The translations under genes and the position numbers were made by a program. This document shows positions 44,460 through 57,402 of a stretch of DNA of 64,000 bases, one piece after another. How positions within the stretch are numbered: the first letter of the stretch is position 1; each line of letters starts with the position of its first letter. This DNA is from Calonectria ilicicola (lineage: Eukaryota > Ascomycota > Sordariomycetes > Hypocreales > Nectriaceae). Where the stretch lies: contig CP085825.1 of the NCBI GenBank assembly GCA_020809705.1, positions 3,534,001-3,598,000 of the forward strand, given 5' to 3'. The notes beneath the pieces were generated by a model. The model ran no database searches, was not told where the DNA came from, and saw nothing but the letters and a program-made list of their open reading frames with translations.

Positions 44460-46656
44460 TCAACGATATCGTGTGCCCTTCTTCAGTGGCAGGACTTGGT
44501 TGCTAAAACCAAACCCGACTCGCCTTGGAGCCTCACTACCTGCCTCCGTTCCAACTTCGTCTACTAGCATCCCAAACCTTAGCTTTTTATACTTGATACT
44601 CGTTCTCAAAGGTGCGGAACCCATTGATGACCCTATTGTTAACTTGTCAAGGCCATGATTTCTTGTTGTTAATAAAAATGTCGAAAAGGAGTTGTTGTAG
44701 CAAACTCCGTTTTGGATAATCGCAATAAACCCAACAATAACGCCGATCATCGACAAGAATCCAGTAATGGCATATGTAAAGAGGAGACTTTGTCTGTTGT
44801 ACGAGTAGATATTGACGCTGTTAGTTGTGGTTACGTTGGCGCTGACATTATTCAAGGATCTAAAATACATCATTAGCAACCAAGTGCAACAATGTAGGAA
44901 GAAGATTGTAACTCACAGCATCTTCTCAGCGCTAAACAGACTCAACGTAACATTGCGTGAAAGCTCCTCTATAAGTTCGCCCACTGATTTATTTCGCGCA
45001 AGGGCTGTGATATCAGACGGCAGTATACTAAGCGGTAAACCGGCATTTGTGGCTATGTCGGAGCTTGGATCGGTCGTCAAAGCGCCAAATATGGCCGTGT
45101 CCAACACACGCGTATTATAGGAATATATCGCGCCTGCAGTGCCAAATATAGCACCTGTTAGCAGGTTTGACAAGGCTGTTCCTACAGGAAAGTAGCTGCC
45201 GTATATATTATTTTTTGTCCAGTCAAAGTTGTAGGTCGGGTTAATTCGCTGATAATTTTCCGACACCGAGTAAGAAAAGTGAACGTCGTATTTAGTGTCG
45301 GTTAGCACGCACTCGTAGGTGGTGTTCTGTGCCCATACCCAGAACAGGCCAAAGTTGAAGTTAGTAGACCACCTATTAGTGGCCATTGAGGTTATATTGT
45401 CCAAGCTTTCAACTCCTTCTGGCCAAGGGTATGATATGCCGTCGCATGTTCCCTTGTCACCCTTGAGGATAGGATATATGATGGCATCGGACAATCCTGG
45501 CGGGACAATGCAATAGGCGGCAAATTTGAGAAACTCCTTCCATTGCGACTCGTAAGATATATTCATTGTTTTTGCATCTGCAGCGATACCCAAAATAGGA
45601 TGCGTGGGCGCAAATGCCAGCCAGGGCATTGTTGTAGTGCTAGAGTTCCCTGCTGTGGTAATGGCAATATAGGTACTGGCGTTGAGGACCGCTAATATTG
45701 CTTCATGGATAATATCAGATGGCTCATGACAACGGAAAGAAGGACCATGGAACTCCATTTGGTAAGATGAATTAACTATTGTGTTGATCATAGGCAGGAT
45801 CTGCAAGGTCGTGGCTGTCGAAGAGACAAGGCGAGACATGTAAGGTCTAATGCCATTGTCACTTCCTGCATTGTCGCTCCCTGCCACACTGGAAAAGTAA
45901 TCGAATAGTGGGTCGATGTTGGAGAAGTTGACAGAAGGGACGTGTCTATAACTTGGCGTGGAAATGGTGGACGGCATAACGGTAAGAGTGGCGGGAGTAA
46001 TAAGTGCCGATAATGGAATTAACCTGCGCAGAAACAAAAAAGATGGTGTTAATGAGCCCAAACTAAAGATCCGAGACGGGAGGTTGAAGGAGTCAAAAAA
46101 AGCACCAATGGCAAACATACCAAGTCAAAAAGGCCATGATGGCACCAAATTTAGCCTTGGTTAGAAACTCTAGGCTTATAAAGCTGAAAATATTATTTGT
46201 AGCTGAAAACATGGCGTCCAAGCCGTTGATGGACATTGCCTTGTCTCTGCTGTTTACCCAGGCGCGCTGTTCAAATGCGATAACTACAGCAGTTACGAAA
46301 AATGTCTTGACGACGAATGCAAACGCTGTTCCGTATCGAATTTGCCATTCTTGTCCATTTTTAATAGTATCCGAATTCCATTGGCTGGTCTTGTCAGCGA
46401 CCACTTTCCCATCGAGGTAGGAATAAAAAAAATGATGTCCCAGAGCACAAGCGGTGGCGGCTACAAAAAGAAGAGCCATAAAGACCGGGGCCCGCCAATC
46501 CAGGCCCCAGGGGCCTTCAGGCTGTTCATCAGCCTCCTTGTGGGAAATCTGCTCATTCTCATTTTCGAACTGATTGCTTAGTGGTTGAGGTGAATGTTCG
46601 GTATTAAGAGTGCCAAACCCATTTTGGAAACGACTTGTAAGGTTGAAGGTCGGCAT
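44460..46656 (-). CDS. Four-span membrane protein with large N-glycosylated domain
   Basis: Fungal family without a known function. Exons 46121-46656, 44917-46023 and 44460-44859; joins read FLT-W-LIPL and EKML-SLNN, all GT-AG; 680 residues. Layout: a polar N-terminus with the GPWGLDWRAPV motif, TM1 (VFMALLFVAATACALGHHFF), TM2 (FAFVVKTFFVTAVVIAF), TM3 near the exon junction (FLTWLIPLSALITPATLTVM), an external domain of roughly 370 residues with more than ten N-x-S/T sites and several Cys, TM4 (LLFTYAITGFLSMIGVIVGF), and a basic cytoplasmic tail. Fungal databases often call this family formylmethionine deformylase-like; nothing in the sequence supports an enzymatic role. It is probably a plasma-membrane protein, and it lies next to a HET gene. 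Confidence 0.8.
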
Positions 46657-47935
46657 TTCCCTGGGCAGGAATATGAAATCAGAATGCCCGAATTTCGACT
46701 GGGAGATGGCACACTTTTGCGAATGAACTGCATCTGTTGGTTGAACGAAAAGAAGATGGGATAAGGCTGGGAGTTATATCGTCGGCGCTTAGACGGACGC
46801 CTGGTGGGTACCTCGTCTTGGACTAAAAATAGTCTTTTTTAACCGCCGAGTTCTGCCAAGCTGAACCGGGATAGTGAGCATTTCTGGATGCAGCCCAATC
46901 ATGTGGCTGCTGGCATGGTCTATCTTATCCAAATCGAGAAATCTGTTGGCTCCAGATATCATATAAGCGAGGCCACGGGAAGGCAAGTAGGCAACCAACA
47001 GGTTACAGAAGTGCATTACACAGGCCGATTTTGTCCGGGATTTCACCGAGAGGACTGTCGCTCTTATGAAGCGTATGTAGAGAGCATTTGTCAATTTCAA
47101 AAGAAAAAAATATCAAATCGTCAAGCCTGTCTTCAAGATGCTTGCCAAGTACGCATTTTAACCCTTCAAAGCCTGTATTGCCAGTACTAGAAGCCCCGCG
47201 ATAAGTAAGGGGCAAGACATGTTTCAATGAGGTCTGTGCGTGCATGTTGGATCAAAAACTGACGACCAACAGCAGAGTCTAATCAGGTTATCGAGCGGGG
47301 GACAGAACATGAAACACCAGAATCAGCACCCTCAAAAAGCAAACGATTGTTGAATTTATTCATCTGATAAACTGAGAGCGTAAAAATAAAAATATGGAAA
47401 AGCGATATCAATAGCTGAGCATGGTTTCTCTCTCTCTCTCTCTATTTTTTATTTTTATTTTTATTTTTTTTTTGAATTGTCTTGATTCAGTGTTAAAGTA
47501 ACTGTGCTTTCTGGCATGTCTGTTCATATGGGCGGCCAGCCGGGATTTGGTGACATGTTGTTGGTCTCCACTGAGCGTTGCACCCATGACAAGGAATAAT
47601 TGCGAGCAAAGCTTGCATGCTTCGAATCTCTATTCGCCAACTATGATTGGGGTTTCCTTTTGAACTGCGGGACCGGCATTTGCAAAACTTGAAAGGGGCG
47701 AAAATTGGTGTATTTTGTTTTTCAAAACTTAGCGGAGGCCTCGACCTTTCTGAACAATAGGAAAAAGAATTGTGAACCTGAACTGGGAGAGGTTTTGTAC
47801 AATTAGAACTCATACTTCAGAGATGATCGTGATGTGACTATTTTTTCGATTACATATACATCTAAAAGTTGTGACACTTTACTATAGCATCATGACTTGT
47901 GATGCAGTTTTTTAGGCCCGAGGGATCCGAGCGGT
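46657..47935. other. Intergenic
   Basis: Upstream region of the membrane-protein gene and 3' flank of the methyltransferase gene. Contains a TC-repeat and TTTTTA-rich tract (47427-47473). No frame is supported. Confidence 0.55.
47427..47473 (+). repeat. TC microsatellite followed by T/A tract
   Basis: About eight TC dinucleotides, then TTTTTA/TATTTTT iterations and a T-run. Simple-sequence DNA. Confidence 0.85.
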
Positions 47936-49077
47936 TTACTTCTGCTCTAAGATATCCTTGAGATTCACTTGACCGCTTCCTCTTTCAAGGGGCTTGGGCT
48001 GGTTTTCGCCTTCATGCCACCCAATCATGTAAATAACTCTGAAGGTGGCAGGGATAGTACCTTCAGCGTTGCCATGGAGCTCCCGATAAATAGCATCACC
48101 CGCAAGAAGAACATCTCGTGAGATAGCGCCCATTTCTCGACCGAGAATAGCATTTCCCTCGCCCATAGCCTGAAGATCTTGCATCAAGGCAAACATGTCA
48201 GGGTAGTCGACAATTATGTCGTCAACATCCACAGTAAGCATCTTGAACCCGGCTTTTTGGAGTAGGCCTCCGACATCTCTCACATCGGCCAAGGGGGATA
48301 CACGTGGGGACATACCGCCACGTCTTTCTTGTTCTGCAAGCTGCAGGGATGTGCGGAGCTCGAACAATGTGTCGCCTCCAAGCATGGCACCGATGAATGG
48401 GCAATCGGGCTTCAGGATATTGTTGATTTGACCTAGAACACCAGGCAGGTCGTTGATCCAGTGTAAGCTGAGGGAGCTCATGACTAAATCGAAAGAGCCA
48501 GGCTCAAACGGAAGCGTCTCTTCATCTTCTATAACCTGCCGAGTTAATTTGAGTTGCTTGTTGAACTCCTCATCCACATCACGGTATAGCAGTGACTGGG
48601 ACGAGTCGGCGGCCACCAATTCGCCGATTCGGGTGGCCAGCGGCTGGGAGACGGGTATGGCGGGATCGGCATCAGGGTTTTCGCGGACCAGCGCCCGCGC
48701 GATGTTGCAAGAGTTGGCGCCTAGGTCGAGGACTCGAGGGAAATGACGGTTGATATCCTAGCGTTGGGCTTAGAGGGGCTACATGGCGTACGAGGTGGAC
48801 TGGGCTAGGAAAAATGTCTTACCAGCAGTCGCTCGGAGAGCCGCATTGCTACCTCATCTTTTAGATAATCCGTCTGGCGACCCTCTTCTGGATTGGAGGC
48901 AGCGCGCTCCTTCTGAAGCCATTTCGTGCGTCGATTGAAGACCTGGAAGCGGGGGGCTCCCCCAGCTTGGATGGCGTAGAAGCGGCGGTTTGCGACGGGA
49001 GAGCATCTCGGTGCAAGACGTGGGAGGGCACGCGAGCTAAGGCGCATTGGCGCAAATGGACGCACACATGGCCTCAT
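47936..49077 (-). CDS. NDUFAF5-like methyltransferase, complex I assembly
   Basis: SAM-dependent methyltransferase-fold protein of the inner mitochondrial membrane; the human counterpart hydroxylates an arginine of the NDUFS7 subunit during complex I assembly. Exons 48823-49077 and 47936-48757; intron 48758-48822 (GTAAGA...TAG), phase 0, joins SERLL to DINRHFPRVLDLG; 358 residues. Seen: an Arg-rich mitochondrial presequence, FNRRTKWLQKERAASNP (matches the family's VFDRxxKxxQR start), SAM motif I VLDLGANSCNIA, SSLSLHWINDLPGVLGQINN (the characteristic LHWVNDLP block), and GGDTLFELRTSLQLAE. These family-specific blocks distinguish it from other methyltransferases. It is divergent from the AP-2 alpha gene. 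Confidence 0.9.
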
Positions 49078-49844
49078 ACTGCCACGGGCCTGTAGATATC
49101 TTCTACAGATGGCAGCAGCAATGCGTGGCGGAGCAATGGGGAAAAGTAGCTGCAGAGAGACCCTAGATGGACCCTAGACATGGAAGTCATGATGAGATAT
49201 GTCAAGCTCTTCAATGGGTTGTGGATTGAACCACGCACGGACCACATACCGGCCAGCGCACTCACCGAACTGGCTGCTTGTGGAAGTAGGAGAGAGTGCT
49301 GGAGATATGCGCCTACGCCTAATACAGTAGTACATCGGTCAACGCCAACTCCAATCCCAACCCAAGGACAGGGCACACGTCAATCCCTATCCACGTCTCC
49401 GCCTCTTCCTTCGTCCTTTCACGACACCTTCGCAAACCGTCCGCTGCATCCGCCCGCCATCTTCACGGCTCGACCGTCCTTTTCGCCGGCCTCTTCGTCT
49501 TCGCCCCTGACCGCACTCACCTATCTGCTCCCGTCAGCCCACGACGACCGCACGCGCCTCCCGCATCTCCCGGCTCCTCGCCCCTCCATCCATGTGCGCC
49601 GCATTCTAGGCCACCTGGACACATCGAGTCGACTATGCAATCGATGCGACCGTAATTTACACTCTGATTGGCATATTTGTTGGCATCCTTTTATCCTTGA
49701 GCCGTCAGCGCTCGACATTGCTGGCCCGGATCTGAACCCACCTGAGCCATCGACCAACTGCTTAATCAGGGGCCGTTGGCAAATTACCTGCGCGGGGCCC
49801 CCAGATATCAACTCCCAGCGACCACCCCCGATACCTGACCCATC
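49078..49844. other. Divergent promoter, NDUFAF5-like / AP-2 alpha
   Basis: 767 bases upstream of both genes; Cys/Pro/Arg-rich pseudo-frames only. Nothing else is recognised. Confidence 0.55.
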
Positions 49845-52800
49845 ATGTCGTCCTCCGGCGGCGGCTTCCTCGGCCGCTCGAGCAGCAGCAACTCAAACAT
49901 GCGAGGTTTGGTTCAGTTCATTGCCGATTTGAGAAACGCTCGCGCGCGTGAGCTGGAAGAGAAGCGAATCAACAAGGAGCTTGCCAATATCCGACAAAAG
50001 TTTAAAGATGGTAACCTCAGCGGTTACCACAAGAAGAAATATGTGTGCAAGCTGCTGTATATTTACATTTTGGGATGGAACGTCGATTTTGGTCATCTCG
50101 AAGCCGTGAACCTAATTTCTGCCAACAAGTACTCAGAGAAGCAGATTGGCTACCTGGCCATGACACTTTTCCTGCACGAGAAGCACGAACTCCTCCACTT
50201 GGTCGTCAACAGCATTCGAAAGGATCTCCTAGACCACAACGAGCTCTTCAATTGCCTTGCTCTTCATGCAATTGCCAATGTTGGAAGTCGAGAGATGGGA
50301 GAGGCGCTCAGTGGAGAGGTCCATAGACTGTTGATTTCGCCGTAAGCTTTGATTGCTTCTTGATTTTTCGTGGATGCATACTAATCACCGCATCGCAGCA
50401 CCTCCAAATCATTCGTGAAGAAGAAGGCTGCCTTGACCCTGTTGCGCTTGTACCGTAAGCACCCAGACATTGTGTCACCTCAGTGGGCCGAGCGTATTAT
50501 TCATTTGATGGATGATGAAGACTTGGGAGTCGCCCTCTCGGTCACATCACTTGTCATGACCCTGGCTCAAGACAATCTGGAGCAGTACAGGGGCGCATAT
50601 CCCAAGGCAGCAGCTCGTCTGAAGCGCATCCTCATCGATGGAGAATACACCACCGATTACCTGTACTACAAGGTGCCCTGCCCCTGGCTTCAGGTTAAGC
50701 TGCTTCGCTTGCTGCAGTATTTCCCGCCCGCAGGTACGTCGAGCATATAATTGAGTAGTCTTGCAGCTTGTTAATCGATTTATGCAGAGGACACCCACGT
50801 CAGAGACATGATTCGCGAATCTCTGCAAAAGATTCTGAATCTAGCCATGGAGACTAGCAAGAATGTTCAACAGAACAATGCACAGAATGCAGTTCTCTTC
50901 GAGGCTATCAACCTCATTATTCACTTGGATACAGAGCATGGTTTGATGAAGCAAATATCTACAAGACTTGGTCGATTTATCCAAAGCCGAGAGACAAATG
51001 TTAGGTACTTGGGATTGGAAGCAATGACGCATCTTGCTGCTCGCACCGAAACCCTGGACCCGATTAAACAGCATCAAGATATTATCCTCGGCTCCCTCAA
51101 AGATCGAGATATTAGCGTGCGTCGAAAGGGTCTTGACCTACTATACAGCATGTGCGATGCCACCAATGCCCAGACGATTGTTGGAGAACTCCTGCACTAT
51201 CTACAGAATGCCGACTTTGCTATCCGCGAAGAAATGGTCCTTAAGATTGCCATTCTTACAGAAAAGTATGCCACTGATGTTCAGTGGTATGTTGACATTT
51301 CTCTTCGGCTCATTGCAATGGCTGGAGATCATGTTAGTGACGAGGTGTGGCAGCGAGTCATCCAAATTGTGACAAACAACGAGGAACTCCAAATCTACGC
51401 AGCGCAGAACGCCCTTCAGTATGTAAAATCAGACCACTGCCATGAGACTCTGGTAAAGATTGGCGCATATATTTTGGGTGAATTTGGCCATCTCATTGCC
51501 GATCAACCTCGTTGCAGCCCTATTGAGCAGTTCATGGCTCTGCAGTCAAAGCTCAGTGCGTGCTCATCGAGTACCCGGGCTATGATTTTGTCTTGCTTTA
51601 TCAAGTTTGTCAATTTGTTCCCGGAAATTAAGCCTCGACTTCTCCATGTATTTGAGTTCCATAGTCATAACCTGGACTCGGAACTGCAGCAGCGGGCTTG
51701 CGAGTATTTGACCTTGGCGCAAATGAACACTGATGATCTTCTGCGGACAGTCTGCGACGAGATGCCGCCGTTCCCAGAAAGACAGTCTGCTCTACTTTCC
51801 CGACTTCACCAGAAGCATGCCAACACTAGCGACCGAAGGACTTGGGTGGTTGGTGGCAAAGACGCCAATACGGATGCTGCGGAACTTAACATGGCCAAGA
51901 CTGGGGCCTTGAAGAGGACATTCAGTGCTGCTGGCCCAATGAATGGCAATGCCAATGGTGCCAATGGCTCCAATGGCCACGCCAACGGCGCTTCGGATCT
52001 GGCTGGACTGGATATGAATGCCCCAGGTCCGTCTGAACCAAAGATGCTAAAGGCGCCTAATTTGGCGAGCGCAGCCCATCTTTCTCCCGGTTGGGAGCAT
52101 GGATTCAATAGACTGTTGGTTAAGCCGGATGGTGTTCTCTATGAGGATGGCCAGCTTCAAATTGGTGTCCGCTCCGAATACCGTGGCCAGATGGCTTGTC
52201 TGATTACATACTTTAAAAACAAAACTCCTGCTTCCATGGGCTCATTTACAACCACGCTTGATCTGGATGAGAGCGAAAAGAGCAATCTAACCTGGGACGT
52301 CAAGAACCTTCCGGATAGTCTTATCATGCAGGGTGGCCAATCTCAACAAGTGGTAATGTTTGAAGCGAAGAAGGTCTTTGAGAAGAGCCCGACTGTCCGA
52401 ATTAGTTATTTGGCTGGTGCCTTGCAGGCGCTGACCCTGAAGCTTCCCGTGACGATTCATAAATTCATGGACCCTGCAGAACTAACTGCTGAAGATTTCT
52501 TCAAGAGATGGAAGCAAATTGGAGGTGCTCCCCGCGAAGCGCAAGGCGTCTTTGGTCTGGCAAGCAAGGCGGGCGATAAGGACATCACAGAGAGCTTCAT
52601 CGCTAAGACCGTCGAAGGCTTCAGATGGCGGCTGCTTGACATGGTCGATCCTAACCCCAAGAACTTTGTTGGTGCAAGTGTATTACACACTTCTGAAGGT
52701 GGCAAGTTTGGCTGTCTTCTGCGCCTGGAGCCAAACTATGGCAGCAAGGTAAGCCACACACACACACAAACCCAAATCCAACCCCAGGCAATGCTAACTT

Positions 52801-52975
52801 TATCTTCCAGATGATCCGGTTGACCATTCGCGCAACCGATGATTCCGTTCCCGCGGTTCTTTTGAAGCTTATGCAAGACCGACTCGCTGCTGGCTTCTCA
52901 CCCGCACCAGACAGGTTTGACCCTCCCACACGAGATGAGATCTCGGATTCGTTTCGGAATGTGATGGTTCAATAA
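49845..52975 (+). CDS. AP-2 adaptor complex subunit alpha
   Basis: Large subunit of the endocytic clathrin adaptor at the plasma membrane. Exons 49845-50341, 50399-50733, 50788-52748 and 52811-52975, giving 985 residues. Joins read LLISP-TSKSF, PPA-EDTHV and NYGSK-MIRLT, with consistent phases. Seen: the adaptin N-terminal solenoid starting [20 protein letters not shown], the [21 protein letters not shown] block (alpha-adaptin type, not gamma), [28 protein letters not shown], a Gly/Asn/Ala hinge ([15 protein letters not shown]), and the ear domain with [20 protein letters not shown]. The basic PIP2-binding patch (YHKKKYVCK) is present. The last exon completes the ear: [16 protein letters not shown]. 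Confidence 0.96.
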
Positions 52976-53401
52976 GCAGCGCGTTCAACCTCTTGACTTG
53001 TCTTTTATTCATGTGAATGGCGTTGTCTTAATATCGCACACACACAAGCATACGCGGCGTTTGGGATTTAGCATGAGGATCGGACTGTTTGAATAGTCTG
53101 TAATCACTACTGAAAAGTACTTTGTGCTGTATAGTCCATCACCGCTATAGCCTGTCGGCCAAGAATGCCAGTTCGCCTCATATAGAGCGATTATGGACAG
53201 GGAGGATATAGTTTCTAGTTGATACCATGAATCTATCGGTTTGGATTGAAGCATTTCCAGCATGCGATGAGAAATTGTGTGCCCGTTGTTGACGAATATT
53301 GATTGTTATCGGTGTATTTTTTCATCACCGTCGCTTAGGATAGTTTTGTGAGAGTATTGAGCTGAAATCGTTTATTGACTACTCTTCTTACTTTGTGATA
53401 T
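52976..53401. other. Intergenic between convergent genes
   Basis: 3' flanks of AP-2 alpha and the YggS-like gene; a short CA tract lies near 53037-53046. No coding support. Confidence 0.55.
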
Positions 53402-54313
<912 letters not shown>

Positions 54314-54599
54314 GGCTTGAATTGCACTTTACAGCCGACTAGAGTCAGTACGAGTGGGTGGTGATGAGTGAGGTTGTAAGTGGAGAGCAGCCGACTTATG
54401 CATCGGGTTATCATCGGCCCTGTCAGCGACACCATCTGGCTGGTGCAGCATCCAGCCTACGGTGGCCTTCCCACTGCAAGAACCCCATGATATCGCTGCG
54501 CCCAAGACGCTCCACGCGCCCTTAATAAATTGCATTTCTCATTTTCTGCAGCTGGCGAACCGTTTCTAGAAGACGCGGGATTTTGGGGCTGTGAGCATC

Positions 54600-55745
54600 A
54601 TGGCGTCAGACCTAAAACAGAGGCGGCGGGCGGCAAGCAGCGCAAGCCAGAGCTTCAGAAGTGGACACTCGCGCCGCAAGTCAAAAGCCGTGATCCAGCC
54701 CAAATCAACACACACCTCGGATGAGTTCCTCCAGGATTTTCTAGACCCAAACTTTGACCCTGCCTCTTTTCTCAATTCCACCTTGCCGCCGCTGCAGCAG
54801 CGCTCCGTCCCAGGCCGACCCGGGTCGGATGTTGCTGAGCTGTCCACTCAGGCGCAGGCCCTCATTTCCCAGCTCAACTCGCAGACATCCCGTCTGTCAA
54901 ACACACTTACACAACTCACCGACGATATTCTAAGGAGCGGGAGCCGGCTTGCCTATGAGGTTGAATTGTTGCGGGGCGAGACTTTGAGTCTCACAGAAAC
55001 AATGAATGAAACGCTCCAGGATGATATTAAGAAATTCATCCCCGGAGGACTGCAGGAAGCGGTCGAGGCCAGGAGCAATTTGGTGGCGGCAACAGCAACA
55101 ACTCCAAGGGAGGATAGAAGGGCAACACCAACACCAACACCGACACCAGGACCAACAGGAGATGATACCACAGTGAAGGGATCGGATGACCCCGAGTACA
55201 TTAAGCAACTGCAGACTCTTACATTGGTGCGAGCTCGGCTTGACTCCGTCATTAAAACGTTTGGAGATGCGATGGAATTTGTCTTTCCTCCTTCAGAAAT
55301 TTCCGTCAGCTCATCTTTCCTGTCTGTGTCCGCACCAGAGCCAGGATCGGCTCAGCAGAGTTCGGAAGAAAAAGGCCAAGAGGTGCTAAAGCAGCTGAGA
55401 GAAGAAATTTCAGGGTTATTGACAAAATCTGAAGACCCCGTGCAGGGAATCGAAAAGGCGGCGCAGCGAATCGAGCAACTCAAGGAGTTGACACAGATCT
55501 GGAAAGACACAGCAGAGGAGAAGGGCAGAACCAAGTTTATTGAAAGCTTGGCTAAAATGGTCGAAGACAGGCACAGGGACCTGATGAAGGAAATGGAACA
55601 GGCCAACAAGACTGAGGGCAAACCGGAGCCGTCACGCCCGCGCAAGGCGAGCGTTTCTAGAGACGTAGTTGTGGAGGATACAAAGGGTGGGCTAGGTGGA
55701 TTTGGCTTGATTAACCAATTGGCGAAGCTCCGTAGCGGGCTATGA
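54600..55745 (+). CDS. COG7-like Golgi tethering complex subunit
   Basis: Single exon, 381 residues from MASDLKQRRRAASS (54600); an ATG three codons earlier is possible. Seen: a short basic N-terminus, DEFLQDFLDPNFDPASFLNS, and a long amphipathic helix region (STQAQALISQLNSQTSRLSN, then TLTQLTDDILRSGSRLAYEVELLRGETLSL) that resembles the N-terminal coiled coil of conserved oligomeric Golgi complex subunits. A Pro/Thr tract (ATPTPTPTPGPT) is followed by a second coiled coil and a basic tail. Short length is usual for fungal members. The COG complex tethers retrograde vesicles at the Golgi. Another member of the same helical superfamily is possible; I rate COG7 as likely. Confidence 0.7.
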   Translation: MASDLKQRRRAASSASQSFRSGHSRRKSKAVIQPKSTHTSDEFLQDFLDPNFDPASFLNSTLPPLQQRSVPGRPGSDVAELSTQAQALISQLNSQTSRLSNTLTQLTDDILRSGSRLAYEVELLRGETLSLTETMNETLQDDIKKFIPGGLQEAVEARSNLVAATATTPREDRRATPTPTPTPGPTGDDTTVKGSDDPEYIKQLQTLTLVRARLDSVIKTFGDAMEFVFPPSEISVSSSFLSVSAPEPGSAQQSSEEKGQEVLKQLREEISGLLTKSEDPVQGIEKAAQRIEQLKELTQIWKDTAEEKGRTKFIESLAKMVEDRHRDLMKEMEQANKTEGKPEPSRPRKASVSRDVVVEDTKGGLGGFGLINQLAKLRSGL

Positions 55746-57402
55746 GATTAATGTCATTAAAAATCTACTAGAGTCTCGATATAGCACAGATAGCCGTTTA
55801 TTCAACCGTAGAAATTGTGAGATGTATTCTGATACCCCAATTGATTCTCCAAAGATGAATAAAACGCACGAGCACAGCAAACCCTGAGGATTTGAAAAAA
55901 AAAAAAAAAAAAAGTGGAAAGAAAGTGAAAGAGAGATCTGGGGACGAGGGACCTGAGCTATTTGTAAAGGGGTGGGATAGATTGGACTTTCATTTCAAAT
56001 ATAGCCCTTAAAAGCAGTATTTGGAGAAACTGCCCAATAAGGGACGCATGTGTGGTGCATTTTATATTTCTCTGATGAGCGTGATGAAAGTTGCCTCGTA
56101 ACTCATCAAGCTTCGATCCGCGTACATAAGCGATGACGAGCATTCACTGTACAATACACCCCGTGAAAGATTGTACCCCTGTGGCTCCTTCACCTTGAGC
56201 CACAAGGAACTTAACGGCCTTAAAATATCTATTTGATCTTAATAGAAACAAAACAAATGAATAAAATTTATTGATCCGTGTTGTTTGTATAATTTTATTT
56301 ATTGATAATTTGGCTGGAAGATGGTGGGGAAAGGTAGAGGGGGGGAGGGGGGTACAATAGGATCCTTTTATCCGGAAGCCTTTCATCCTGCCTAGAAGAT
56401 CTCACCACACGGGAATGAAGTCCACCAGAAACAAAAAAGGGACGTGGCTTCGATCCTTCAAGAATAAAATGGATGGCGAATGCGCCTCATATGGATGTGA
56501 AAGTAGTGGTGAAAAGCACAGAGCTCCTAGACTGTACGCAAAGCACTGTGTGATATCCTACCAAATGGCAGAACACCCCCCAAACCGTTCTGTCCGCGAA
56601 TATATGGAAATTTAATCAATATAATATAAACTACTATATAAAGATAGCGGTCTAATTACAACATGTCCCCAGCCTATTTAACGAGATTCATCATTTGGGT
56701 CTCAAGGTTGTATGTAAGTCAGTGAGCAAATGCAGGTGGAGGTCGGCGTCTGAGCTGAGTCAGTGACAGGTTCTGATGTGACACATGGCTAGCCATTATA
56801 TAAATCGGAGATTTTTAATCTTCATCCCCCTTTCGATTTTTTTTTCTTTTCTTTTGCCCCTTTGGTCTATCAATATTTACTCCTCAGCCCAGTCGCGTGG
56901 GCGGCGTCTTACGACATTTTCGGGAGTAAATCGGGTTCAGGCGCTAGGTCCACCATTGCCATTCCCGGAAGGCGGTGAAGGTAGTCTGACGGGCCCCGAA
57001 GAGGTACTGCAGTAGCCGCTCCCGCCGGCAGAAGGCTGAACACACACAACTTACCTCGTTTGTTCTTGTACGCCGTTTGGTTCTTGCGCCGTCGGACAGT
57101 TCTGCTTTGCCCACGAGGCTGGCATCTTTTGCGCGTCATTTCTCCAGAGACTGGCCCGTTTGTAAATTTGTCACTCGTCTGGTTTATTATTTTTGATTTA
57201 CACTCTGCCTTTCTCTGATCACTCTCGCAAAAGCCTGACTTCGACCTGCTGATGAGACGGGGGTCCAGTAAGAACAAGCAAACCACGACGCCTCCAACTC
57301 TCACTTTGCACTCGCGCGTATATTTCCCAAGCTCTCTGTCATTATCACACCCTCTTTAAACACGTCCTCGCCACTATATCGAATTTTCTTTAGCAATTCA
57401 TC
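55746..57402. other. Intergenic with dispersed element and Sds3 promoter
   Basis: Holds the COG7-like 3' flank, an A-run (about 55894-55912), copy B of the dispersed hairpin element, and a T-rich patch near 56830-56860 upstream of the Sds3-like gene. No gene is supported. Confidence 0.55.
56148..56375. repeat. Dispersed AT-rich element with GTACAAT hairpin, copy B
   Basis: The left end carries GTACAATACACCCCGTGAAA and closes a perfect 7-bp hairpin with ATTGTAC. The right end, read on the minus strand, repeats the CCTCTACCTTTCCCC and CCAGCCAAATTATCAATAAA blocks of copies A and C and also ends in a GTACAAT motif. It therefore looks rearranged or inverted relative to copies A and C. Confidence 0.6.
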
